From Candidatus Sedimenticola sp. (ex Thyasira tokunagai) (GTDB lineage Bacteria > Pseudomonadota > Gammaproteobacteria > Chromatiales > Chromatiaceae): a DNA stretch of 64,000 nt. Location of the stretch: positions 1,674,598 to 1,738,597 of the forward strand of contig CP134874.1 of the NCBI GenBank assembly GCA_037318855.1, given 5' to 3'. This document shows positions 25,745 to 34,764 of the stretch, one piece after another. The number at the start of each line of letters is the position of its first letter. Positions within the stretch are counted from its first letter, which is position 1. The notes beneath the pieces were generated by a model. The model did no database searches. It saw only the letters and a program-made list of their open reading frames with translations, and was not told the origin of the DNA. The translations under genes were made by a program, and so were the position numbers.

Positions 25745-26242
25745 ATGGGCGTCTATGCGGCTGATGAGCTAATCAGTCAGGCACGACATCTTGCAGCTGA
25801 ATATCGGCGGATGATGGGTAAACCCCTCCCCGGTATCAGTGGTGAAATTGCCACCCATGATGCTATCCGTCTGCTCGAGTTGGAGCCGGTGGGAGAGGGG
25901 GTTGGTGGTTATGATGCTGTTGACCCGGCCCGTGATGACCTGCGTATCCAGATTAAGAGCCGCGCTATTTTCGATGAGAGCAAATCGGGCCAGCGACTGG
26001 GGCAGATTAAGGTCGACCAACCTTGGGATACGGTGGTGCTGGTGCTCATGGATGAGGAGTATGAGCCCTATGAGATCTATGAGGTGGAGCGGGATGAGTT
26101 GCTGGAGTATATGGAAGAGTCCAGCAGCAGTCGGGCAAAGCGGGGTGCGCTCTCTATTGCCCGTTTCAAAATCATCGGTTGCCTTGTATGGACCCGGGAG
26201 GCGGGCCTGGAACCCGAGATCTGGGACAATCAGGCCGGTTGA
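25745..26242 (+). CDS. DUF6998-like protein
   Basis: A 165-residue soluble protein with the conserved pattern YRRMMGKPLPGISGEIATHD, RIQIKSR, SGQRLGQIKVDQPWDTVVLV and RGALSIARFKIIG. This looks like the DUF6998 family (recognised by pattern, not by search). The IQIK within a beta-strand and the upstream acidic residues recall PD-(D/E)xK nuclease cores, but function is unproven. GGGGGA lies about ten bases before ATG 25745. Its stop overlaps the start of yoaA (TGATG), so the two are translationally coupled, which may tie it to DNA repair. Confidence 0.7.
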   Translation: MGVYAADELISQARHLAAEYRRMMGKPLPGISGEIATHDAIRLLELEPVGEGVGGYDAVDPARDDLRIQIKSRAIFDESKSGQRLGQIKVDQPWDTVVLVLMDEEYEPYEIYEVERDELLEYMEESSSSRAKRGALSIARFKIIGCLVWTREAGLEPEIWDNQAG

Positions 26243-28152
26243 TGCCGGAGATCTCTGAAATACTTGGCCCGGAAGGGCTGATCGCTGATCGCATTGAGGG
26301 CTTCGCCTACCGTCCCCAGCAAGAGGAGATGGCCTCAATGGTGATGGAGGCGATGGAGCAGGGTGATATCCTGGTCACCGAGGCAGGTACCGGCACCGGC
26401 AAAACTTTCGCCTATCTGGTGCCGGCTCTGCTTGCCGGCCAGAAAGTGATTATCTCCACCGGCACCAAAAACCTCCAAGACCAACTTTTTCATCGCGACC
26501 TCCCTATGGTACGCGATGTTTTGGCTATCCCTGTCGATATCGCGCTGCTAAAGGGGCGTGCCAACTATCTCTGTATACACCGCTTAGAGAATGCGCTGCT
26601 TGAAGGGCGGCTCAACTCGCGGGAAACCGTTGATCATCTGATGCAGGCCCAGCGCTGGGCGGGGCGTACCCGCTCGGGCGATATCGCAGAATTGAGTGAT
26701 CTGCCGGAGGGCTCCAGAGTCTGGCCTCTGATCACTTCGACAACGGAAAACTGTCTCGGACAGGAGTGTCCCTCCCACAGTAATTGCCACCTGGTGGAGG
26801 CGAGGCGGCGTGCTCAGGAGGCCGACCTTGTGGTTATCAACCACCATCTGTTATGTGCCGATTTTGCTCTGAAGGATGGGGGTTTCGGCGAACTGCTGCC
26901 ATCTGCCGATACTTTTATCATCGACGAGGCGCATCAACTTCCGGAGATAGCGGGCAACTTTTTCGGTAGCAGTGTGAGTGGTCGTCAACTGATGGAATTG
27001 GTACGGGATACCCAGGTCGAGTACCAGCGGGAGGCAGGGGATCTGGAAGCGATACCACAGCAGGCTCTGGTTCTGGAGAAAGCGGTACGGGATCTTCGCC
27101 TGATGTTTGGCATCGACCTGCGCCGTGGCGCGTGGAAAGAGGCGAGGCAGAACCCGATGGTAGTCTCTGCACTCAATCAGGTTACTGATGCATTGGTTGA
27201 ACTGGAGTCTCTGCTCGAGGCCGTAGAGGGGCGAGGTAAAGGACTCGACAGTTGCCTTGGGCGTAGTGCTTCTCTGGTTCATGATCTTGTGGCGTACGGC
27301 AAGACAACGGATGAGGGGGATGGTGATATTCGCTGGTTTGAGACCTTCCGTCAGACCTTTCGTCTCAATCGCACCCCGCTCGATATATCTGGAATGTTCA
27401 ACGCCCAGATGGAATCGCACCCTGGCTGCTGGATATTCACATCGGCCACCCTGGCGGTAGGTGAGAGTTTCAGCCACTTCAAGCGACAGTTAGGGTTAGG
27501 GGACGCAAAAACAGCACAGTGGGACAGCCCTTTCGACTATCCCAACCAGGCTCTCTGGTTTGTCCCCAAAGGGTTACCGGAACCCCGTTCTTTCGATTAC
27601 ACCCAGTCGGTGGTGGACGTTGCCGTGCCGGTATTGCGGGCAAGTAGAGGGCGTGCTTTTCTGCTCTTTACCAGTCATCGAGCCTTGCGCGAGGCGGCTG
27701 AACTGCTGGAGGAGCGTATTGACTACCCCCTGCTGGTACAGGGGAGCGCACCGAAGGGTGAGTTGCTTGATCAATTTCGTCGTCTCGGCAATGCGGTACT
27801 GCTCGGTACCGCCAGCTTCTGGGAGGGTGTCGACGTGCGTGGTGAGGCGCTCTCTTGTGTGATCATCGACAAGCTGCCTTTTGCCTCTCCGGGAGATCCG
27901 GTGTTGCAGGCACGCATCGACGCACTGAGAAAACAGGGGGGTAATCCCTTTATGGAGTTCCAGGTGCCTCAGGCGGCTATCGCCCTGAAACAAGGAGCAG
28001 GAAGACTGATCAGGGATGGTACGGACCGAGGGGTATTGGTGATTTGTGATCCACGCTTATTGAGAAAAAGCTACGGCCACACCTTCCTTGCCAGTATGCC
28101 GGCGATGGCCCGCACCCGTGACGTGGCCGATGTTGAACGGTTTTTCAGCTAG
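26242..28152 (+). CDS. yoaA: DinG-family Fe-S DNA helicase YoaA
   Basis: A 636-residue superfamily 2 XPD/DinG-like 5'-3' helicase; YoaA works with the polymerase III chi subunit in E. coli repair. Walker A is AGTGTGKT (residues 48-55). Four cysteines that should hold a 4Fe-4S cluster lie at about 111, 171, 176 and 182 (NYLCIH, NCLGQECPSHSNCH). DEAH is at about 228-231, the SATL segment in FTSATLAVGESF, and the C-terminal motif VI in QGAGRLIRDGTDRG. The ATG at 26242 overlaps the stop of the DUF6998-like gene; frames extending upstream (26179) only read through that gene. Confidence 0.9.
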   Translation: MPEISEILGPEGLIADRIEGFAYRPQQEEMASMVMEAMEQGDILVTEAGTGTGKTFAYLVPALLAGQKVIISTGTKNLQDQLFHRDLPMVRDVLAIPVDIALLKGRANYLCIHRLENALLEGRLNSRETVDHLMQAQRWAGRTRSGDIAELSDLPEGSRVWPLITSTTENCLGQECPSHSNCHLVEARRRAQEADLVVINHHLLCADFALKDGGFGELLPSADTFIIDEAHQLPEIAGNFFGSSVSGRQLMELVRDTQVEYQREAGDLEAIPQQALVLEKAVRDLRLMFGIDLRRGAWKEARQNPMVVSALNQVTDALVELESLLEAVEGRGKGLDSCLGRSASLVHDLVAYGKTTDEGDGDIRWFETFRQTFRLNRTPLDISGMFNAQMESHPGCWIFTSATLAVGESFSHFKRQLGLGDAKTAQWDSPFDYPNQALWFVPKGLPEPRSFDYTQSVVDVAVPVLRASRGRAFLLFTSHRALREAAELLEERIDYPLLVQGSAPKGELLDQFRRLGNAVLLGTASFWEGVDVRGEALSCVIIDKLPFASPGDPVLQARIDALRKQGGNPFMEFQVPQAAIALKQGAGRLIRDGTDRGVLVICDPRLLRKSYGHTFLASMPAMARTRDVADVERFFS

Positions 28153-28386
28153 TCGGCTAGAAGCAAAATGGCGGGATGCACGACCGCATGGATGCAGGAG
28201 GTAGAGCGACGCAGGAAGCCAAAGCCGAGAGAGCGCAGAGGGCGCGGAGATTATATCTGCTCACCGGCGATGAAAATGTAGCCGGAAATCAACGTGAATG
28301 AACGCAAATAGATTGAGGTTTAAACTGAATAAAAGGCTTTTCTCTGTGCCCTCTGTGTCCCGCTTTTTTATCAGAGGTGTAGGGCA
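28153..28386. repeat. Intergenic region with dispersed repeat fragments
   Basis: GCGCAGAGGGCGCGGAGA (28233-28250) is repeated exactly at 62237-62254. AGCCGGAAAT and AATGAACGCAAATA (about 28272-28310) match the terminal part of the MITE at 42441. No gene is seen. These look like remnants of MITEs inserted after yoaA. Confidence 0.6.
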
Positions 28387-28779
28387 CTAACTGAAGGTAT
28401 ACTCCCTGATCACCTCCTGGATTCCGGCAATGACCTCTTCACTCGGCCGAATCAGCTGAAATCCGGTATTGTGCAAGGAGGGTTTTTTGTCGCTACCCGT
28501 CCATCGGCTACAGGCGTTGACGCAGATATTCTTAAATTGCTCGTCGGGATCTTCCCAACGAATCTCTATTTCGAACTCCTGATCTACTTTGATTGGTTGG
28601 TTGCTGACCAGCATCAGACCATCGGTATTGATATCTATGAGGTGGCCCAGCAGAATGTCATTACTCAGATCCCATACCTTCAGGTAGTAGATAAGGTTGT
28701 GACGTTTCGCAAAGGCTCTCTCCTCATCATCGACTCCGTCGGTAGAATATGAGTTGGTGGGCTGTTTTCCAAAATACAT
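28387..28779 (-). CDS. PilZ-domain protein with degenerate c-di-GMP motif
   Basis: A 130-residue protein with the PilZ beta-barrel: GHLIDINTDGLMLVSNQPIK takes the place of the DxSxxG motif (here DINTDG), and the later HNTGFQLIRPS is typical of the family end. The N-terminal RxxxR switch is not recognisable (AKRHNLIYYLKVW), so c-di-GMP binding may be weak or lost. Function may be as a partner protein in surface or motility control. It is encoded by a single gene, divergent from tsaB. Confidence 0.78.
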   Translation of the reverse strand: MYFGKQPTNSYSTDGVDDEERAFAKRHNLIYYLKVWDLSNDILLGHLIDINTDGLMLVSNQPIKVDQEFEIEIRWEDPDEQFKNICVNACSRWTGSDKKPSLHNTGFQLIRPSEEVIAGIQEVIREYTFS

Positions 28780-28914
28780 ATCGAATCCTGAATGCTTGTG
28801 TCGCTATCAGGAAGTGTAGACAAATTCACACCACATTTTCTTGCAAAACACTTTTTTTGAACGGTTTTAAAAATATAGTACGCACAGCAGACAGCTGGAG
28901 ATACAATCCCTGCT

Positions 28915-29601
28915 ATGAAAATACTTGCAATTGAGACCGCCACAGAGGCCTGCTCCGCAGCACTCTTGGTTGATGGAGAGGTGACAGAACGTTACCTGGT
29001 ACAGCCGCGTGGCCATAGTGAACTCATTTTGTCGATGGTGGAGGAGTTATTGGCGGGAGCGGAGTTGCCACTTTCCGCCCTGGATGCTGTGGCATTTGGC
29101 AGGGGGCCGGGCTCTTTTACCGGTGTACGTATCGCCACCGGGGTTATCCAGGGGATTGCTTTTGCAGCGGATCTTCCGGTAGCACCTGTCTCCACTCTCG
29201 CTGCTTTGGCACAACGTTACTATCGAGAGAGCGGGGAGACGCGTCTGTTGCCAGCCTATGACGCGCGGATGCAAGAGGTCTATTGGGGAGCGTATATCGT
29301 TAGTGAGACAGGGTTGGTGAAAGTGGTGGTGCCTGATGAGGTTTCCGATCCTGCTAAAGTATCCCCGCCTCAAGGAGACGGCTGGTGCGGTGTGGGCAGT
29401 GGCTGGGGGAGTTATGGGCAGCAATTGCGTTCATGTCTCAATGGTGGACTTAAGCAGGTACAACCGGAAATTCTCTGTAGTGCCCATGATGTGGCGCTGT
29501 TGGGGGAGGCCTGCGTTGCTGCCAACGAACTGGTGGTGGCGGAGATGGCACTACCTGTCTACCTGCGCGACAAGGTGGCGGCAAAGCCCGGTAAACGATA
29601 A
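28915..29601 (+). CDS. tsaB: tRNA t6A37 biosynthesis protein TsaB
   Basis: TsaB is the inactive paralogue that supports TsaD in adding threonylcarbamoyl to A37 of ANN-reading tRNAs. The 228-residue protein has the ASKHA-fold start MKILAIETATEACSAAL, the HSELI segment and the conserved GRGPGSFTGVRIATGVIQGI block. ATG 28915 leads directly into the conserved core. Downstream it faces the stator-like pair across 65 bases without a clear terminator. Confidence 0.92.
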   Translation: MKILAIETATEACSAALLVDGEVTERYLVQPRGHSELILSMVEELLAGAELPLSALDAVAFGRGPGSFTGVRIATGVIQGIAFAADLPVAPVSTLAALAQRYYRESGETRLLPAYDARMQEVYWGAYIVSETGLVKVVVPDEVSDPAKVSPPQGDGWCGVGSGWGSYGQQLRSCLNGGLKQVQPEILCSAHDVALLGEACVAANELVVAEMALPVYLRDKVAAKPGKR

Positions 29602-29665
29602 CAGAATGTTCGGCCAATTTGGCTTGCTACCGGTGCATGAGCGTGGAGGCAGGATAAACTGTAGC

Positions 29666-30799
29666 TTACTCTCCGGGGGCATCGGGGATGGGCACCGCCG
29701 CCGGTCCACCATCCTGGTAGTAGTAGTCATACTTGCGGTTGAGTCGAGACTGGAAGTTCCAGGCTTCAGCATGGCTAAGCCCGCTCTTCTCCGGGAAGAT
29801 CAACTTGATATAGAGTCCGTTGCTTTTCTCCTTTTTCAGTTGATCAAGGTGCTGTTCCAGTGTCACCAGACTGACCGGACTGTATCCTGGAGCCTCCTCG
29901 GTCTGGTATTCGATCAGTAGCTTGCCCGCTTCAGATTTAGTGTAGCGGACTGATACCAGATAGTGTCCCTGGGGTGAGCGTGCTGGGCGTACCAGCTTGT
30001 TGTATTTCACCCTCAGCGCATCGTAATCACTCTTGAGCATGCTCAGCTCACGTACAGAGCGTTGTCCCAGGTTTTTCACCTCGGCCAGTTCGAGAGACTG
30101 TTCGCTAAGGCGAACCTGCAGGCCGCTAAGCTGCTCTTCAACAGTGTCACGCTCTCCTTCAACGGTGCTTAGGTCGGCTTTGAGCGTGGCCAACTGTTGC
30201 TGATAGTTGCGCAGCTGCTGCTGGGTATTGGTCAGCTGCTCCTGAGAGCTGGTCAACTGTTGCTGTGAGCTTGCCAGCTGTTGTTGGGTAGACTCAAGAT
30301 TTTGCTGCAGGGTATCCAGATTCTGTTGTTGGGCTGCGATGGTGGTATTAGCTCTTTTAAGCCGTTGCTCCAGGGCGAACTTCTCTGCACTTAACTGCTT
30401 CTGGCGCAGTTCCAGATTCTCTTTCGCTGCTTGCAGTTGGGTGATGGTGTCCGACTGGCTGCCGATGGTACTCACCTGCGTTTGCCGCTGCTCCTCCATC
30501 TGCATCAGCCGTACACGCATCATCGACAGCTCATTCTCTGCAGCAATCAGGCGCAGCGCCAGATCCTCTTTCTCTTCGCCTGTAGAGCGAGCGAGCTCGA
30601 TGGCGGTGCGCTCCGCCTCCATGGTGGCACGGAGCTGATTTACCAGCTCAATGTTGCGTAGCAGCAGTACCACCATGCTGATCATAAAGATCATCACAAT
30701 CACCGTCATGATATCGGTGAATGAGGGCCAGAAGCTGTCCTGGTTCTGACCATCCTGGCGGTTGAGCCGCAGGTCGATAAAGCTGCCTTGAGGATTCAT
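29666..30799 (-). CDS. MotB/ZorB-like membrane-anchored coiled-coil protein
   Basis: A 377-residue protein with a short cytoplasmic tail, one transmembrane helix preceded by an acidic residue (FWPSFTDIMTVIVMIFMISM), and about 200 residues of Gln-rich coiled coil (many QQL/SSQQQL repeats, about 60-250). The final 110 residues form a globular domain (GHYLVSVRYTKSEAGKLLIE, YIKLIFPEKSGLSHAEAWNF) that is not OmpA-like. The helix with an Asp near its start matches the ion-carrying helix of MotB, ExbD and ZorB. It overlaps the proton-channel partner by four bases (ATGA). Energised force transfer by a stator complex is inferred from architecture. Confidence 0.7.
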   Translation of the reverse strand: MNPQGSFIDLRLNRQDGQNQDSFWPSFTDIMTVIVMIFMISMVVLLLRNIELVNQLRATMEAERTAIELARSTGEEKEDLALRLIAAENELSMMRVRLMQMEEQRQTQVSTIGSQSDTITQLQAAKENLELRQKQLSAEKFALEQRLKRANTTIAAQQQNLDTLQQNLESTQQQLASSQQQLTSSQEQLTNTQQQLRNYQQQLATLKADLSTVEGERDTVEEQLSGLQVRLSEQSLELAEVKNLGQRSVRELSMLKSDYDALRVKYNKLVRPARSPQGHYLVSVRYTKSEAGKLLIEYQTEEAPGYSPVSLVTLEQHLDQLKKEKSNGLYIKLIFPEKSGLSHAEAWNFQSRLNRKYDYYYQDGGPAAVPIPDAPGE

Positions 30800-31812
30800 T
30801 TCTCTTCGGGTAGGCGGAAGCCGATTTTAAGCAGATGCTTGATCTCCGTCATCTCATCGGTAATGGGATGTATGCGGGTGTCGTAGACGTTTTTCAGCGC
30901 CGTGCCGATATGGGTCTCCAGTTCGGCGAAGGCGTTTTGGGAGCCCTGCATCTCAGAAGCAAGCTCCTGATAGGATTTCTGCGATGACTCCATCTGGTTG
31001 ATCAGACCCTGAAGCGAACGAATCAGGCCGCTGAACTCGAACAGTATGCTCTCGGTCTGAATCTGGAAGATCGGCAACAGGTGGGTGGCGGTGGCCTCTT
31101 CGATGGCGCTCACCAGGTTGGTCTGAGCATCTGTTAGCTTCATATAGAAGTAGCCGAAGAAGAGATAGCAGACGATAGCGGTGATAGTGGTTGATAGGGC
31201 AGTGGACATACCGTGGACCACAATGCCCATACCATCGACATTGGCGGCCGAGGCAAGCAGGTCGGTGGCGCCGGTGAGGGCGATGGAGAGCGATACAATG
31301 GTACCGAATACACCGCAGAGAATAAGAATGTTATTGACGAATTTCGGGAAGCTGTTGCGTGTACTTTCCGAGGCCACCAGCGTGGTGGCGAGGGCGCTGT
31401 GGTTGATCGGGGTGTTGGCCCGATGCAAGCTATGGAGCGTTCTGTAGCGGCGAACAATAATCTTGTTGTCGTCAAGGTTGGTCAGGGGATCAACGTCATC
31501 CTGCAAGTTTTGCATGAAGTTACCAAGGGCTTTCTCTTCCTGGTGGTAACTGATGAGGCCGAAGATAATGCGTATTAGTCCGACGGTAAACAGGCCGAGA
31601 ATGGTGCCGTTGATGATCAGACCGGTCGATGTTAATTGGTTGCGGAAGTAGACTTCGTTGATAAAGTCCAGTTTCCATATCAGGAGTGCTGTGACCAGAG
31701 AAGCGGCCAGGAGCATACGGATGATGACATTACGACTGAAATTGCGTCGCAGCTGTAGACTTTCCAACGGAGTATCCCCAAGTCGAATTATATTTTTCAA
31801 ATAGCTTACCAC
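30796..31812 (-). CDS. MotA/TolQ/ExbB-like proton channel protein
   Basis: A 338-residue membrane protein with predicted helices at about 30-50, 62-90, 160-190 and 205-230. The segment FVNNILILCGVFGTIVSLSI, continued by the ALTGATDLL stretch and VHGMSTALSTTITAIVCYLF, is the MotA_ExbB core (helices 3 and 4 with small and Thr residues). A C-terminal cytoplasmic part is helical. The gene starts the operon and overlaps the coiled-coil subunit gene. Flagellar genes, tol genes or Zorya zorC/D/E partners are absent nearby, so the pair is an orphan stator unit. Assignment to a precise subfamily needs profile search. Confidence 0.72.
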   Translation of the reverse strand: MVSYLKNIIRLGDTPLESLQLRRNFSRNVIIRMLLAASLVTALLIWKLDFINEVYFRNQLTSTGLIINGTILGLFTVGLIRIIFGLISYHQEEKALGNFMQNLQDDVDPLTNLDDNKIIVRRYRTLHSLHRANTPINHSALATTLVASESTRNSFPKFVNNILILCGVFGTIVSLSIALTGATDLLASAANVDGMGIVVHGMSTALSTTITAIVCYLFFGYFYMKLTDAQTNLVSAIEEATATHLLPIFQIQTESILFEFSGLIRSLQGLINQMESSQKSYQELASEMQGSQNAFAELETHIGTALKNVYDTRIHPITDEMTEIKHLLKIGFRLPEEK

Positions 31813-31871
31813 AACATGGCAGGGGGCTATAGAATAGCCTTTATCTTTTTATTCCTCTGTCTGGAGACGGG

Positions 31872-33107
31872 ATGAACGACCTCAAACGAGCCCGTGAAAC
31901 ACTCTTCTCCATTTACCAGGCGGCCCTGGAGCGTGTCTCCGGCAGGGAGACGGTGAAACGTTGGCTAATTGACAGTGATCGTGACTGCTCAATGATTGCT
32001 ATCGGCAAGGCGGCGGGTGATATGGCGCAGGGCGCTGTTGACCAACTGGGCAATCATATTATCGATGGTTGGGTGATCTCCAAGTTCGGGCATCTTGAAC
32101 ACAAGTTACTGCAGTCCTGCGGACTGGAGACGATGGAAGCGGGGCACCCGGTACCCGATCAACAGAGTCTGGCGGCGGGTGCGCGGTTGCTTGACTACCT
32201 GGAGGGGCTCCCCGAGGACCGCCCGCTGCTATTTCTTATCTCGGGAGGTGCGTCGAGTCTGATCGAGGTGCTACGCCCTGGAATCACCCTGACAGACTTG
32301 GAGCGGGTTAATAAGTGGCTTTTAGCCAGCGGCCTATCCATCACCGATATGAACCGGGTGCGGTGCTCCCTCTCCCTGATAAAAGGAGGTGGGCTCTTGC
32401 GCTATATCGGCAGACGGCCGGTGGATGTTTTGCTGATCTCAGATGTACCAAAGGATGATCCGGCGGTGATTGGTTCCGGTCTGCTTGTCCCTCCTGCTGA
32501 TGGGGTGGGTCTGCCGGCATATTTGAAGCTCCCCGAGTGGATATTGGCGTTGACTGCGGATACCGACGGAACCGTCTCTCCCCCTACTGTTGGTGATAAT
32601 GTCTCGGTCCATGTTATCGCAAGCTTGAGAGATGCGCGGGAGGCGGCGGCCGCCAAGGCTCGAATGTTGGGATATGAGGTGACTCTGCGTCATGCCCATA
32701 TCTGTGCTGATGCAGTCACTGCAGGGCGACGCCTGGCACTTGAGCTCAATGATGCCGACCCCGGGATTTTTATCTGGGGAGGCGAGCCCAGTGTCCAGCT
32801 GCCCAAAAGCCCCGGGCGAGGTGGGCGTAACCAACATCTGGCGCTCTCCGCTGCCACCGTCATTGCCGGGCATGATGATGTCTATTTTCTCTCCCTAGCT
32901 ACCGATGGCGGTGATGGTCCGGGAGATGATGCCGGTGCGTTGGTCGATGGCGGCACCGTTCGCCGCGGTGAACGTGAAGGTTTTAATGCCAAACAAGCAC
33001 TCGATGCAGCTGATTCCGGAAGTTTTCTCGAAGCGAGTGGCGACCTGATCAATACCGGACCGACGGGAACCAACGTGATGGATCTTATTTTGGGTATCAA
33101 GCTATGA
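31872..33107 (+). CDS. Glycerate 2-kinase, class II (MOFRL type)
   Basis: A 411-residue enzyme that phosphorylates D-glycerate to 2-phosphoglycerate, as in TtuD/GckA. The DUF4147 N-terminal half has AIGKAAGDMAQGA, EAGHPVPDQQSLAAG and FLISGGASSLIEV with a nucleotide-type loop. The C-terminal MOFRL half has GGEPSV, GRGGRNQHLALSAA, SLATDGGDGPGDDAGA and NTGPTGTNVMDL. A start at ATG 31872 with GGAGAC eight bases upstream fits. In an autotroph it could salvage glycolate-derived glycerate from photorespiration-like metabolism (inference). It overlaps the DUF455 gene by four bases. Confidence 0.88.
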   Translation: MNDLKRARETLFSIYQAALERVSGRETVKRWLIDSDRDCSMIAIGKAAGDMAQGAVDQLGNHIIDGWVISKFGHLEHKLLQSCGLETMEAGHPVPDQQSLAAGARLLDYLEGLPEDRPLLFLISGGASSLIEVLRPGITLTDLERVNKWLLASGLSITDMNRVRCSLSLIKGGGLLRYIGRRPVDVLLISDVPKDDPAVIGSGLLVPPADGVGLPAYLKLPEWILALTADTDGTVSPPTVGDNVSVHVIASLRDAREAAAAKARMLGYEVTLRHAHICADAVTAGRRLALELNDADPGIFIWGGEPSVQLPKSPGRGGRNQHLALSAATVIAGHDDVYFLSLATDGGDGPGDDAGALVDGGTVRRGEREGFNAKQALDAADSGSFLEASGDLINTGPTGTNVMDLILGIKL

Positions 33108-33943
33108 GCAAGACAGCAAAAAATCTCTTTGTACAGGTACGAGCCTGTCTCTGTGAATCAGATGTAGATGAAAAGCTGCGTCTTGCAACAGAGCTGGCTG
33201 ATGATTGGCAGGCTGGGCGGCTATTGCGACAGCCGGTAGAACTGGAGGATGTTGTAGAGGCGGGGCGGCCAAAAAAGCCGGAGCTGGTGCCTCCCCGGCA
33301 GCTCAAAAAACGCTCCCCAAAATCTGAAGAGGGGCGGCTCGCCTTGATTCACGCCGTCACCCATATCGAGTTTAACGCCATCAACCTCGCCTGTGATGCG
33401 GCGTTTCGTTTTCGCGACATGCCGGAGGCCTACTATGCCGACTGGATCCGGGTGGCGGCAGAGGAGGCGGAGCACTTTCAGATGCTGCGCCAACGGCTGC
33501 GTGACGGCGGCAGGGATTATGGTGACTACCCGGCCCATAATGGCCTCTGGGAGATGGCCCTGACCACCGCCCATGATCTACTGGTACGCATGGCACTGGT
33601 GCCGCGAATGCTGGAGGCGAGGGGGTTGGATGTAAACCCGGGAATGAGCAGACGGTTCGAACAGGTAGGTGATCTGCAGACTGTGGAGGCGTTGAAAATC
33701 ATTCTGCGGGACGAAGTGGGGCATGTGGAGATAGGCTCGCGCTGGTTCCACTATCTCTGCGAGGAGCGGGGATTGGAGCCGGAGGAGACTTACTTCGGTC
33801 TGCTGAATGAGTACATGACCGGCCGGGTCAGTTGCCCACTGCACAAAACAGCACGTCTGCAAGCCGGTTTCACAGAGCGGGAGCTGGAGCGGCTGGAGGC
33901 GATGTGCAGGGGTGGCAGGGCTCGCGAAATAATAAGTACCTGA
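33104..33943 (+). CDS. DUF455 ferritin-like protein
   Basis: A 279-residue protein of the DUF455/MiaE-like ferritin superfamily. The diiron ligands are visible as HIEFNAINL (Glu, first helix), EEAEHFQML (E..H, second helix), and RDEVGHVEIGSRWF (E..H, fourth helix). Substrate is unknown; family members are often next to glycerate kinase-like or pyridoxal-related genes. It overlaps the upstream kinase, so expression is coupled. GTG/ATG choice is simple: ATG 33104. Confidence 0.82.
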   Translation: MSKTAKNLFVQVRACLCESDVDEKLRLATELADDWQAGRLLRQPVELEDVVEAGRPKKPELVPPRQLKKRSPKSEEGRLALIHAVTHIEFNAINLACDAAFRFRDMPEAYYADWIRVAAEEAEHFQMLRQRLRDGGRDYGDYPAHNGLWEMALTTAHDLLVRMALVPRMLEARGLDVNPGMSRRFEQVGDLQTVEALKIILRDEVGHVEIGSRWFHYLCEERGLEPEETYFGLLNEYMTGRVSCPLHKTARLQAGFTERELERLEAMCRGGRAREIIST

Positions 33944-34087
33944 TTTTGGAGCGTCGAGGCGCCCGTCTGGCAAGGCGTGAAAGCGCCGGAATATCAGTAT
34001 CTTTCAAGTTTTCACAACGCAGTCAGGCGGGATGGATCGGCGTTCCAAAACAGGGAGTTGTTGTTTCGCGAGCCCTAAGCTCTGCGG

Positions 34088-34519
34088 TCAGTGCACGCGG
34101 TAGCCGGAGTGGCAGGCGACACACTGCTGCATGACATCTGAGAGAGCGGCAAACGCTTTACTCATTCCACCGTCGATGGCTGCATTCTGTGCGGCGATGG
34201 AGAAACGGCTCGCTGCGCGGTGCATTTCGGTACCGATGGTCGCCATCCCCGGTGGCATGAAGGGTGCCATATGTGCAGCTCCGTGGGACTGGGTTGCGCT
34301 CATGCCAAGGCGTGATTCGGCCACTGCAGCCGCTTCTTCAAACTGTTGATTTGCAAGCTGTCGCGTGATCGTCTCCAGAGCGAGCAGGTGATCGCGCATA
34401 TTCCCCAGCATATGCTCACGCATCATATCCGGAAATTTCACCAGTTGGCGATTCTCATCAGCGGCTGCTGGAAGGGCTGTGGCAAGCATTATTAGGGCAC
34501 AGATAGTTTTTACGGACAT
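34088..34519 (-). CDS. Cytochrome c'-like heme protein
   Basis: A 143-residue exported protein (signal MSVKTICALIMLATALPAAA) with a helical-bundle body and the heme c site CVACHSGYRVH at the C-terminus, the position used by cytochrome c' proteins. It is expected to bind one heme in the periplasm; roles include NO binding or electron carriage. The distal face contains Met-rich segments (MAPFMPPGMA), which could shield or bind heme. ATG 34517-34519 follows GGAGAG. The neighbour is a region with a possible tiny gene, then lrp. Confidence 0.85.
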   Translation of the reverse strand: MSVKTICALIMLATALPAAADENRQLVKFPDMMREHMLGNMRDHLLALETITRQLANQQFEEAAAVAESRLGMSATQSHGAAHMAPFMPPGMATIGTEMHRAASRFSIAAQNAAIDGGMSKAFAALSDVMQQCVACHSGYRVH

Positions 34520-34608
34520 TGGCTCTCTCCTGGAGTTTGCACTGTAACTAATGCTAGCCGTAGGGAGACGATGTGCTTATGATCGAAATCATATATTGCG
34601 GCTACCTA

Positions 34609-34719
34609 TCAAGGATTCTTCATACCTCTTAGCCGCAGCAGGTCTCCGGTCCGTTCGAGGGTGCCCTGCTTTTGCATCTTGGCAAGTGTGCGATAGGGTG
34701 CCTCCTCTGTGTTCTCCAC
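34609..34719 (-). CDS. Possible 36-residue gene or gene remnant
   Basis: In the gap between lrp and the cytochrome gene the minus strand carries MENTEEAPYRTLAKMQKQGT then LERTGDLLRLRGMKNP, from a GTG at 34717-34719 to TGA at 34609-34611. The composition is protein-like and the frame is open further upstream to a TAA near 34757. No ribosome site is clear. It could be a true short gene or the end of a decayed gene. Family unknown. Confidence 0.3.
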   Translation of the reverse strand: MENTEEAPYRTLAKMQKQGTLERTGDLLRLRGMKNP

Positions 34720-34764
34720 GGCCCGTTTTTTATTCTTGGACGGATATACTTAGCCGTGCGGTGC

